Positions 7,327 through 13,396 of a DNA stretch of 30,887 nt are shown here, one piece after another. The stretch is from a virus, in IMG/VR virus record IMGVR_UViG_3300005563_000077, positions 1-30,887 of that record; one strand, written 5' to 3'. Made by a program: the position numbers and the translations under genes. The notes below the pieces were generated by a model. That model worked only from the letters and a program-made list of their open reading frames with translations, was not told the DNA's origin and did no database searches. Within the stretch, counting starts at the first letter, position 1, and every line of letters begins with the position of its first letter.

Positions 7327-8018
7327 CAGTCCTCCACGAAGACCATCTGTCCGATGGCATACTGCGGGTTGATGTTGGTGTCGATGGCGAGCCCGACCAC
7401 CTTCGCGATGTTTCCTGAACCGGCGGCCGTGATGTCCAACGTGGCGCCGCCCTGGGTCGCGGAGAGCGTGAGGTCGTTGCTGCTCACGGTCTTCACGAAG
7501 TAAACAGTGCCCTCGGTCACGCCGGTCGGCAGCGCCGCGGCGGGCGTCGAGAACATCGCGACCTTATCGTTCACGGCGAGCGAGTGCCCGGGCACGGTGA
7601 CCACGTCGGCCGCCGTGGCGGTGAAGGCCTTGGGGGCGGTGGCTACGCCGATGGGCGCGCGGTACAGGATGACGCTGGCGCCGGAAGCGGCCACGCCAAC
7701 CGAAACGAAGTTCGCGGTGACGGGCCCGCCGGCCGTGCAGTTGCCGAACTGGATGAGGGCGGCATTGCTGACCTGGTTGCCGGACACGGTCCAGCCGGCC
7801 GAGCTGCGCGGAACGGCCTGGCGCGAGTACCCCGTATACGAAAGCTCGCTGGTGGTCTGGTCGCCCGCTTCTCCCGGGTCCGCGCTATGCAGCGCCGCGT
7901 ACAGGCTGCCGGCGGTGGTGCTTCCGCGGAGGCCCGTGGCATCGCCGATGTTCGCGATTCCGGTATTGTTGAAGACCAACAACAGGAAAGAATTCTCGAA
8001 ACTGTTACCCTTGCTCAT
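7326..8018 (-). CDS. Phage tail fibre-type protein
   Basis: Protein of 230 residues. Residues 35-95 contain SLYAALHSADPG, TSELSYTGYSR, then SAGWTVSGNQVSN, which matches the pattern of a widespread phage family annotated as tail fibre or putative tail protein (ALHTADPG … YTGY-R … GW). The rest is Thr/Val/Gly-rich beta sequence. It begins the appendage block downstream of the two membrane-protein genes, and its start overlaps the stop of the preceding gene (ATGA). A structural virion role is likely; whether it forms a fibre shaft or a head decoration cannot be told. Confidence 0.65.
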   Translation of the reverse strand: MSKGNSFENSFLLLVFNNTGIANIGDATGLRGSTTAGSLYAALHSADPGEAGDQTTSELSYTGYSRQAVPRSSAGWTVSGNQVSNAALIQFGNCTAGGPVTANFVSVGVAASGASVILYRAPIGVATAPKAFTATAADVVTVPGHSLAVNDKVAMFSTPAAALPTGVTEGTVYFVKTVSSNDLTLSATQGGATLDITAAGSGNIAKVVGLAIDTNINPQYAIGQMVFVED

Positions 8019-8239
8019 TGTTGGTTTCCTTTCCGAATGAGAAGCTTGAGGAGTTTGCTGAGGCCGAAAAACAGGGCTTGCGTGAGGCTATTCGCCCGGA
8101 ACTTGAAGAGGGGCATGGCCTGCTCGATGAGCCACAGCGCAACCGCGACGAACAGCACCTCGCGGGGATGCTTATCGAGGTAAGGGGTCACCGTGGGCAG
8201 GACCGCGGAAATCAGATTCGCGATCATCGTCGTATCCAT
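8015..8239 (-). CDS. Small membrane protein (holin-like candidate)
   Basis: Protein of 74 residues. One clear hydrophobic segment at about residues 28-45 (VLFVAVALWLIEQAMPLF), a hydrophobic N-terminal stretch (MIANLISAVLPTVTPYL), and a basic C-terminal tail (KLLKLLIRKGNQQ). ATG 8239 shares one base with the upstream stop (TGATG). Size, membrane segments and charged tail would fit a small holin, and the coupled upstream gene also encodes a membrane protein. Position inside the virion-gene operon is unusual for lysis genes, so the holin idea stays tentative. Confidence 0.55.
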   Translation of the reverse strand: MDTTMIANLISAVLPTVTPYLDKHPREVLFVAVALWLIEQAMPLFKFRANSLTQALFFGLSKLLKLLIRKGNQQ

Positions 8240-8532
8240 CACGGCCCCCTGAACTGAAAGAGGGGGTAGCCGGCGGATGCGGAGGGCTCTGGCCGGAAGG
8301 CCTTCTCTTGGGCCTGGACGGTATCCTCATGATTCAGGTAGTCCTTCCAGATCCCGCGCCGCTCGAAGTCCCAGCGGACCATCTTCACCAGCGGGCTCAC
8401 CTGCTGATGCACTTCGGAGCGCAGCAGGTTGATGCCGAAAAGGCCGATGGTCGTAATGATGCCCAATAGCCAGGCGTTTTCTTTGAGGGTCCGGTATCCT
8501 TGGGAAAGCCACTCGATGAATCCCTTCGCCAT
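8239..8532 (-). CDS. Small membrane-anchored protein
   Basis: Protein of 97 residues from ATG 8532. One membrane segment at about residues 20-38 (AWLLGIITTIGLFGINLL) follows a short amphipathic N-terminus. The rest is soluble and charged (SEVHQQVSPLVKMVRWDFERRG). It is translationally coupled to the next small membrane gene. A lysis role (holin partner or inner-membrane spanin-like) is possible from topology, but no family is recognised. Confidence 0.55.
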   Translation of the reverse strand: MAKGFIEWLSQGYRTLKENAWLLGIITTIGLFGINLLRSEVHQQVSPLVKMVRWDFERRGIWKDYLNHEDTVQAQEKAFRPEPSASAGYPLFQFRGP

Positions 8533-8536
8533 CGCA

Positions 8537-8929
8537 TCAGCTCCTGTAAACCTGAATGCCGGTGCTTGCGAACTCGGGCGGGGTATCGGCATCGCCGGTC
8601 AGCACTTCGGCGGTCACCATTGGCTCGAGCCGTTCGAATTCCTTATTCCAAATCGTCCACTTGACCTTGTACAGGTCCACTTCGACCCCGTATCCATTGG
8701 CCTGGACGTTGACGCCGATCTTGTCCTGCGCGATGGTTTTGCAGAGGTAGGCGAGTGCCAGTTTCTTCGCGGTGAACGTGAGCGGGACCTTGATATCGGC
8801 CGTGGTCAAGCCGAGGCGAAGAGCGAGGTCCTGGATGTACTTGTCCGTGTCCAGCAGGTACGTGTCGCTGACGAGCTTCTGCAGCTGATCATCGCGCACC
8901 TCGGTGGCGTTGCAATAGAAGACGGTCAT
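8537..8929 (-). CDS. Head-tail connector/adaptor candidate
   Basis: Protein of 130 residues. The N-terminal half is helical (LQKLVSDTYLLDTDKYIQDLALRLGL), followed by a helix KKLALAYLCKTIAQDKIG; the end is strand-like (VEVDLYKVKWTIWNKEFERLEP). ATG 8929 overlaps the stop of the gp10-like gene in an ATGA. It lies between the coat protein module and the tail genes, where head-tail adaptor and stopper proteins are encoded. The call is from position and size; there is no diagnostic motif visible. Confidence 0.55.
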   Translation of the reverse strand: MTVFYCNATEVRDDQLQKLVSDTYLLDTDKYIQDLALRLGLTTADIKVPLTFTAKKLALAYLCKTIAQDKIGVNVQANGYGVEVDLYKVKWTIWNKEFERLEPMVTAEVLTGDADTPPEFASTGIQVYRS

Positions 8930-9441
8930 GCCAGGCCGCCTTCCGCGATAGCGGCGCCAACCGCCTTATCGAAGCGGGCGCCGATGTTCTTCTCCTCACG
9001 GTCCGCGGCGCGGTAGAGGAAGGGGTCGCCCTTGATGCCCGGATTCATCACGCGGCGCCGGAATATGAACTTGCCGCCGGCCAAGAATCGCAGGGCCTTG
9101 CCGCTCTTAGCCTGGATGGGAAACGGCTTGCCGCTGGGGCCGTGAACGCCCGTCCCGTTATGCAGGAAAGGGGCGTAATCAGCCAGGCCCGTATCGAGGT
9201 AGACGCGGCCGCCCAGTCCCGAGGAATTCGCCTCCGGGGCGATGGACTTTTCCGCCATCCCGCCGCGGGAGACGAACGCATGATTCTGCTGCGCGCTGAC
9301 CTGGATATCGCGCAAGCTGGCCTTGGTGGCCAGCCGAAGCTGCTTCTGCGTCGCCTCGGGAAACTTACGCAGGGCGGCGAGTGCCGCTTCCCCGTTGATG
9401 GCGGTCTTCAGTTCCAAGGAAGGGTTACCCCTTCCCGGCAT
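8926..9441 (-). CDS. HK97 gp10-like head-tail joining/tail component protein
   Basis: Protein of about 171 residues if it starts at ATG 9441; a TTG about 24 bases in is an alternative, because the GGAGG touches the ATG with no spacing. The layout resembles the HK97-gp10 family: an N-terminal helical part (EAALAALRKFPEATQKQLRLATKASLRDI), a middle with DYAPFLHNGTG (the family's YA-yvE-GT-like stretch), and a C-terminal part GDPFLYRAADREEKNIGARFDKAV. In HK97-type phages this protein sits at the head-tail junction. The start region overlaps the end of the preceding gene by 17 bases and contains a perfect hairpin. Confidence 0.65.
   Translation of the reverse strand: MPGRGNPSLELKTAINGEAALAALRKFPEATQKQLRLATKASLRDIQVSAQQNHAFVSRGGMAEKSIAPEANSSGLGGRVYLDTGLADYAPFLHNGTGVHGPSGKPFPIQAKSGKALRFLAGGKFIFRRRVMNPGIKGDPFLYRAADREEKNIGARFDKAVGAAIAEGGLA
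9417..9434 (-). other. Perfect 7-bp hairpin with GTAA (GNRA) tetraloop at a stop/start junction
   Basis: On the minus strand GGAAGGG-GTAA-CCCTTCC forms a perfect seven-base stem with a GNRA-type loop. The TAA of the loop is the stop codon of the upstream gene (9425-9730), and the stem overlaps the start region of the gp10-like gene. It could modulate reinitiation or mRNA stability at this junction. Confidence 0.55.
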
Positions 9442-9730
9442 CCTCCGAAGGGCTGGCCTCGGTGGCCGGCGCGCCGGTACCGTCGCCCGCCGCATCCGGA
9501 GGGTTGGAGGGTTCGCTGGAATCCGCGGCCGACGTCTCGGAGCCCTCCGGGGGCACTTGAACGGGATTCGCGGTCAGGGTTTCGGTGGGCTGGGAAGGGC
9601 TGGCCTCGGTGGCCGGCACCGACGCGGGGAAATACCCGGCCTCGGCCCACAAGGCGAGCTCTTCCGGGGTATTGGGGATTTCCGAGGCCTCCGCGGGCGT
9701 GCGGTAAACCCAGATGGTGTTGCGTTCCAT
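9425..9730 (-). CDS. Pro/Ser/Thr-rich low-complexity protein
   Basis: Protein of 101 residues. The N-terminus (MERNTIWVYRTPAEASEIPNTPEELALWAEAGYFP) looks like a small folded head. Residues 38-101 are disordered-looking and rich in Pro, Ser, Thr, Glu and Ala, with the octamer PATEASPS occurring twice. ATG 9730 has an AAGGAG site just upstream. It is the first gene after the coat protein terminator-like hairpin. A decoration or capsid accessory role is possible from position only. Confidence 0.62.
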   Translation of the reverse strand: MERNTIWVYRTPAEASEIPNTPEELALWAEAGYFPASVPATEASPSQPTETLTANPVQVPPEGSETSAADSSEPSNPPDAAGDGTGAPATEASPSEDAGKG

Positions 9731-9761
9731 GCGTTCTCCTTGGGTGAAGTGGGTAGGGTCT

Positions 9762-9785
9762 GAAGAAGGGGCCCCTGCGGGCCCC
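9762..9785 (-). terminator. Terminator-like hairpin after the coat protein gene
   Basis: On the minus strand a 7-bp stem GGGGCCC with loop GCAG and GGGCCCC is followed directly by TTCTTC. It begins 18 bases after the coat protein stop. The T-tract is short, so it is probably a partial terminator that lets some transcripts pass into the connector genes and keeps coat mRNA most abundant. Confidence 0.6.
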
Positions 9786-9802
9786 GCGTGTCAGCCCGCC
9801 GC

Positions 9803-10924
9803 TTATCCCTGGAAGACGACGCCGGCCTTCGGGTAGATGGCCTTCGCTCCCGCGAAGACGTCGACCACCAGGCTGTTCGACAACGAACCCAGCGCGCCGT
9901 CCATGGACATGCGCACCGAAAGCCCGTTGTAGTTCTGGGCGAAGCTATCCATGCCGGCCAGGGGGGCCGGGGCGATGACGGCACCGGCCACCGCGCGCAT
10001 GTTGTACAGGAGATCCTGCTTGAACGCGGTCTCGAAGGTCAGGGCCGCATTGTCGGCCGGGGCTGCGGAGAGCGCCTTGTCCAAGGTCAGGGTGGTAGCG
10101 TTGCCGGCGATGGTGGCATCGGCGATGACCGTATAGGTTCCGGTGGCGCCGGTCACGGTGAAGCGGGTACCTTCCTTGACGGTGCCGGTGGCGGCGGTGA
10201 AGCCGTCAACGGCCAGCGTGGTGGAATTCTGGCCGCCGCCGTTGACCAGCACGGTGCCGGCGATATCGCCGCGGTTGAAGGAGGTCAGCGCGTTCTGGCT
10301 GGTGAAGAAAGCGGCGCCGTGCATCTTGCCGAGCGCGCCTTCGCGGATGGCCATGGGGCGCTCGGGGCCGTAATCGGCGCTGGTGAACTGGTTCAACTGC
10401 AGGAGCGCGGTTTCCGCGGTCGAGTCGATGATGCCGACCATGTTCCGGTAGGGGGCCAGGTTGTCGAAGATGGCCTTACGGCCGGCGAGCAGGTGGGCGA
10501 TGGTCGACGGCGAATTGCCGGCGGTGCCGACTAGGTAGCGGGCGAACGAGCCAGCCCACTTGGCGAGGAAGTAGGCGTCGATGGAGCGCGCGATGGCCAG
10601 CAGGGACGGGCCCGCGACTTGCACGGCGAAATCGTCCACGCTCAGGGAGAGCTCCCTGGAGGTGAGGTCGATGCGCTTGTAGAAGTGCTTCTCGAGCTTG
10701 ACGGTGGTCGAGGTTTCGGTGAGGCTGGCGGCGGTCGTGGTGCCTGTGAATTCATCGGCCTGGCCCAAGTCGGGCACGACCTTCACATCGACGCTATCGC
10801 CGACCTTCTCCGCGAACTGCGCTTCGATTTCCCTGTTGCACAGGTTCGCGCAGACGAGATTTTCCGACAGGATGATTGCGGCATCGCGAACGACTTTCGC
10901 GGTGAGCTTGAACGTATTGGTCAT
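9803..10924 (-). CDS. Major capsid (coat) protein, P22 coat-like
   Basis: Protein of 373 residues. The N-terminus (MTNTFKLTAKVVRDAAIILSENLVCANLCNREIE, then FAEKVGDSVDVKV) matches the layout of P22-type coat proteins (helix, NLV-x-R, a KxGDTV-like turn, then a strand pair). The segment VKLEKHFYKRIDLTSRELSLSVDDFAVQVAGPSLLAIARSID is another hallmark of that family. Residues about 215-285 are Thr/Ala/Gly-rich beta sequence and look like an inserted domain, comparable in place to the P22 I-domain. It lies immediately after the scaffold gene and is followed by a terminator-like hairpin, as expected for the most abundant virion protein. Confidence 0.88.
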   Translation of the reverse strand: MTNTFKLTAKVVRDAAIILSENLVCANLCNREIEAQFAEKVGDSVDVKVVPDLGQADEFTGTTTAASLTETSTTVKLEKHFYKRIDLTSRELSLSVDDFAVQVAGPSLLAIARSIDAYFLAKWAGSFARYLVGTAGNSPSTIAHLLAGRKAIFDNLAPYRNMVGIIDSTAETALLQLNQFTSADYGPERPMAIREGALGKMHGAAFFTSQNALTSFNRGDIAGTVLVNGGGQNSTTLAVDGFTAATGTVKEGTRFTVTGATGTYTVIADATIAGNATTLTLDKALSAAPADNAALTFETAFKQDLLYNMRAVAGAVIAPAPLAGMDSFAQNYNGLSVRMSMDGALGSLSNSLVVDVFAGAKAIYPKAGVVFQG

Positions 10925-10938
10925 GGCTTAGAGCCTTC

Positions 10939-11661
10939 CTAAATCGTGGCGCGCAGCATCCCAGCTAATTGGGTCCTGCGTTCCTGGTCTGTCGGCTCCT
11001 TATTGGGTTGGCCGTTACCTCCTCCTGCTCCGGGACCACCTCCACCTCCAGGGTTTTGGGAGTTGGTCACGTAAATCGTCTTCTTCTCAAGAAATTTCCC
11101 GAGGCCGTCTTCGACCGTGAAGACTTCGCCTTCGGCTTCGCCCTTCCACGTCACGCGCTCGTTTTCCTCGTCGTAGACGAGGCGGGAATCCAGCGCGACG
11201 GTGAGGTCGTCCATCGCCTCGGGCAGAACCTTTTTCTCGGTCATGGCCTTGGTGAGGGCGGCGCGCTTGGCGTTCTTGGCCGCCTTATCGCGCGCCAGGG
11301 CTTCCCTCTTGTCGCGTTCCTGGTCGCGCTTATCGCGGTCGTCCAGTTGCTTCTTCAACTTCAGGAATTCGGGGTCGGTCTGGATGTTGGGCTTCTGGAC
11401 GCCCTTTTCCTTCAGCGTCTTGTATTCGCCGATTTGGGTGTCGAAGTCCTCCGATTCGGGATCGAGCCCGAGAGGCTCGGTGACCTTCTTCAGGCGGTCG
11501 CGCAGGCCCTTGGCCTCGTTGTCCACCTTCTTCTTCTCGGTGATTCCGCGCTGCTTCTCGGCCTCGGTATCCGTCTTGAGCTTGGCCTCCACGGCCGCCA
11601 CCAATTCGGCTCCGCCTTCGAGTGCCTCCAGGGCCTTCTTCGCGTCATCGTAGGTCTTCAC
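10939..11661 (-). CDS. Capsid scaffolding protein
   Basis: Protein of 240 residues with GTG start 11661 and an AGGGGA ribosome site. It is highly charged and almost entirely helical, with long heptad-like stretches (EAKLKTDTEAEKQRGITEKKKVDNEAKGLRDRLKKV, KLKKQLDDRDKRDQERDKREALARDKAAKNAKRA), then a Gly-rich linker and a short Arg-containing end (QERRTQLAGMLRATI). This composition and its place directly before the coat gene are typical of phage scaffolds, which guide coat assembly and then leave the procapsid. A copy of the promoter-like element lies 58 bases upstream of the start. Confidence 0.82.
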   Translation of the reverse strand: MKTYDDAKKALEALEGGAELVAAVEAKLKTDTEAEKQRGITEKKKVDNEAKGLRDRLKKVTEPLGLDPESEDFDTQIGEYKTLKEKGVQKPNIQTDPEFLKLKKQLDDRDKRDQERDKREALARDKAAKNAKRAALTKAMTEKKVLPEAMDDLTVALDSRLVYDEENERVTWKGEAEGEVFTVEDGLGKFLEKKTIYVTNSQNPGGGGGPGAGGGNGQPNKEPTDQERRTQLAGMLRATI

Positions 11662-11718
11662 GTTATCCCCTCGGCCCTCCAGGAGCCGTTTTTTTCAGCG
11701 TTCGGGGATAAGGTGTTC

Positions 11719-11736
11719 CTTTAAATTCGGGACATA
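11719..11736 (-). promoter_or_regulatory. Promoter-like element, copy C (before scaffold/coat operon)
   Basis: The minus-strand sequence TATGTCCCGAATTTAAAG is identical over 18 bases to copy A at 19943-19960 before the small terminase gene. It lies 58 bases upstream of the scaffold start and downstream of both an intrinsic terminator (12825-12861) and the endonuclease gene, where a new promoter is needed. A 5-bp inverted repeat (GGGAA-CCT-TTCCC, 11739-11751) abuts it. The role as promoter or operator is inferred; the exact start point is unknown. Confidence 0.55.
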
Positions 11737-11760
11737 TCGGGAAAGGTTCCCTAATAAAAG

Positions 11761-12342
11761 TCAGGCGGGATTTACGGCATAACTCCTTTTGTTTCCAAGG
11801 ATTCCAGATGAACAAATCTGAACTGATACAATTCGATTCGACGCCCGAATTTCGTTAAGCCGAGCAAATTCACCGAATAACCGTGAGGCTGCGGCGTTGT
11901 ATGCCTCCGCAGCGGAATTCTCGTCTCTGTAATTTCCGAGGTTTAAGCTTTTTTTCTCGAACCAAATCCGCGCGATGAAAAAACCAGATCTCCGGTTATA
12001 TACGACACCCTTATAGAAGGATGTCCCGCTCTTATGCTTTGCAGCGTTCCGGCAGTTTTGCTGGCTAGTGCACGCTCGGAGATTACATCTCTGATTGTTC
12101 AGGCCGTTTCCGTCAACATGGTCAACATGGATTCCGCGGCTTGCGCCTAGAATTTCTCGGTGCATTCGTATCGAGCGGCGGCGCCCCTTGTCGTCTATCT
12201 CAAATCGGATTGCATAGATCACTTTGCTTTTGTGACATGTGTTCGCATACCACACATATTTATTAATGGTTTCGAAATCGGAATCATCTACGATTGCAAA
12301 TCGCCGACGATATCTCTCGCTCTTCAGCTTTATTTTTTTCAT
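11761..12342 (-). CDS. HNH homing endonuclease with C-terminal AP2 domain
   Basis: Protein of 193 residues. Residues about 50-105 form an HNH_3-type core: RMHREILG, then HVDHVDGNGLNNQRCNLR and QNCRN, giving the His, Asn and His positions. Residues about 105-165 match an AP2-type DNA-binding domain (SGTSFYKGVVYNRRSGFFIARI, LNLGNYRDENSAAEAYNAAASRLFGEFARLN). This pairing is typical of phage free-standing or intron homing endonucleases. The gene is clearly more AT-rich than the flanking virion genes and stands alone between the tRNA terminator and the scaffold operon. It has a GGAGAG ribosome site before ATG 12342. Confidence 0.88.
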   Translation of the reverse strand: MKKIKLKSERYRRRFAIVDDSDFETINKYVWYANTCHKSKVIYAIRFEIDDKGRRRSIRMHREILGASRGIHVDHVDGNGLNNQRCNLRACTSQQNCRNAAKHKSGTSFYKGVVYNRRSGFFIARIWFEKKSLNLGNYRDENSAAEAYNAAASRLFGEFARLNEIRASNRIVSVQICSSGILGNKRSYAVNPA

Positions 12343-12464
12343 CCCACTCTCCCGATGGATTGGGGCTCAATAAAAACCGGTTTTTCGGGTTTTTATAGGG
12401 ATTTGGTCTACTAGCTTGAGAAAGTCATGCAGGTCGGCCGGCGCCTTTGGTTAAATTGTGCGTC
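12343..12464. promoter_or_regulatory. Divergent intergenic region with AT-rich palindrome
   Basis: This region lies between the leftward endonuclease gene and the rightward gene at 12465. It contains a perfect 14-bp palindrome AAAAACCGGTTTTT (12372-12385) inside a larger inverted repeat with 9-bp arms ATAAAAACC and GGTTTTTAT (12370-12378 and 12388-12396). The palindrome could be an operator or an intrinsic terminator usable on either strand. No convincing -35/-10 pair is seen. Confidence 0.45.
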
Positions 12465-12827
12465 ATGGGCTTAAAGGAGGATTTGGAGGGCGGGGAGAAG
12501 TGGGTATTGACCGCGCCATTAGTGCGGATGCTTTGGCAATTCGCCAAGGAAGCCGAGTGGAGCGGGTGGAATACGAAATGGCGGGCCCATTGCTGCCCGT
12601 TCTGCGGCGGCCCCAAATCCTATCTCACGCATGCGGAATACTGCGCGCTCCTCATCGCGATGCGCGTGCTCGAAACGCAATATCCGCAGGTAACGCGGCC
12701 GTTACCCATGGACCCGATTACCGAAATGGAAGCGAAGTATTTGGAGCGGCTGCTACTCGGCGGGATTGAGCGAATGGTGAAGGGCGAGGAGCCGCGCGAT
12801 CCGCGGAAGCCGTTTTGGGAGGATTAA
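12465..12827 (+). CDS. Cys-rich small phage protein, the only plus-strand gene
   Basis: Protein of 120 residues from ATG 12465; a TTG at 12447 would add six residues. A zinc-binding-like cluster HCCPFCGG … THAEYC lies at about residues 44-61, followed by a helical stretch (EMEAKYLERLLLGGIERMVKG) and a charged end (EEPRDPRKPFWED). Codon use (GC-rich third positions) and amino-acid composition look like a real gene rather than a shadow. It runs against all other genes and ends exactly where the minus-strand terminator U-tract lies. Function unknown; an independently expressed accessory (moron-like) gene is one option. Confidence 0.62.
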   Translation: MGLKEDLEGGEKWVLTAPLVRMLWQFAKEAEWSGWNTKWRAHCCPFCGGPKSYLTHAEYCALLIAMRVLETQYPQVTRPLPMDPITEMEAKYLERLLLGGIERMVKGEEPRDPRKPFWED

Positions 12828-12861
12828 AAAGAAGCGGCTCCAAAGTTTCCCTCGGAACCGC
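12825..12861 (-). terminator. Intrinsic terminator of the head-gene/tRNA transcript
   Basis: On the minus strand an 8-bp stem GCGGTTCC / GGAGCCGC (one G-U pair) with a 12-base loop is followed by TTCTTTTT. It ends the leftward transcript carrying the minor head gene, the tRNA and the gene-free stretch. On the plus strand the stem carries a C-A mismatch and has no comparable T-tract. Confidence 0.78.
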
Positions 12862-12915
12862 ATTCCCGCTTTCTTCCGTCCCCGCAAGGAGGCGCGGCTT
12901 ACCGGCGCTTATGGA

Positions 12916-12984
12916 GCCAGGCCGGCTGCCCCTCGCGATAGGGTCAGAGGTTCGTACTCGCCGTACTCGAATCCCCGGCCTGGC
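12916..12984 (-). repeat. 10-bp inverted repeat closing a 69-nt branched element
   Basis: GCCAGGCCGG and CCGGCCTGGC are perfect reverse complements at the two ends of a 69-base element. Inside are a CCCT/AGGG stem (12930-12943) and a GTAC/GTAC stem (12954-12966), giving a possible three-way junction. On the minus strand the closing helix is followed by T-CCA, like a tRNA 3' end. There is no canonical T-arm or anticodon arm, so it is not called a tRNA. Confidence 0.5.
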
Positions 12985-13122
12985 ATGAATGGCGGCGCGC
13001 GCTTTATTCGAGCTTGCCCCCGGTCGGTATTCGGCGATCAACCCGAACCCTCTAACCAGTTCTCCGTGAATTGCACACGGCCTCGCGCCTGATTTTTTGC
13101 CCCCGCGAGAGATTCCGCCCTC

Positions 13123-13143
13123 GCTTTATCGGCCTGGCCGGCC
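13123..13143. repeat. 21-bp exact repeat, copy 1 (gene-free region)
   Basis: This stretch begins GCTTTATCGG and ends TGGCCGGCC and is identical to 22847-22867. Here it is in the gene-free stretch between the tRNA and terminator. Confidence 0.8.
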
Positions 13144-13287
13144 GCATCGTTTGTCTCCTGGAGTTACTTCCAGATTATTGTCCGGAAGACTTATCACGGA
13201 CTGCTGCCGCCCGCTCCCTTCGCGCTCGCCCTCGATGACCGAGGCGGAGTTGCACCGCCCTTACCCTTTGGGCCTTTGGCCCGAACT

Positions 13288-13364
13288 TGGTAGCGGGAGA
13301 CGGATTCGAACCGCCGACCTACAGGGTATGAACCTGCCGAGCTACCGGACTGCTCTATCCCGCC
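13288..13364 (-). tRNA. tRNA-Met (CAT), initiator-like
   Basis: A 77-base cloverleaf with encoded CCA. Acceptor GGCGGGA pairs with TCCCGCT, with a weak G1-U72 first pair. The D stem is GAGC/GCTC, giving the A11-U24 pair typical of bacterial initiator tRNA. The anticodon stem is GCAGG/CCTGT with loop TTCATAC (anticodon CAT). The T arm is GGCGG-TTCGAAT-CCGTC. The three consecutive G-C pairs usual next to the initiator anticodon loop are not all present (A29-U41). It could be an initiator, an elongator Met or, if modified to lysidine, an Ile tRNA; the D arm and 1-72 pair favour initiator-like. Confidence 0.88.
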
Positions 13365-13396
13365 GCCGTCGAATAAAATTCAGAGCGGGCAGGTTT

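Larger units (their letters stand above)
12862..13287 (-). ncRNA. Gene-free structured stretch downstream of the tRNA (ncRNA candidate)
   Basis: No convincing coding frame is seen on either strand. Between the tRNA and the intrinsic terminator the minus strand carries several hairpins: GGGCC-AAA-GGCCC (13270-13282), CTGGA-AGTAAC-TCCAG (13158-13173), CCGTG-TGCAATT-CACGG (13064-13080) and a 10-bp stem enclosing a branched element (12916-12984). A stable RNA of about 0.43 kb co-transcribed with the tRNA would explain the layout. Large phage RNAs of unknown function (for example GOLLD or ROOL) often sit by tRNA genes, but no match to these is claimed. Confidence 0.35.

Noticed and set aside
12916-12984. 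Second tRNA gene
   Set aside because: The acceptor-like stem is perfect and CCA follows, but there is no canonical T loop, D arm or anticodon arm on either strand.
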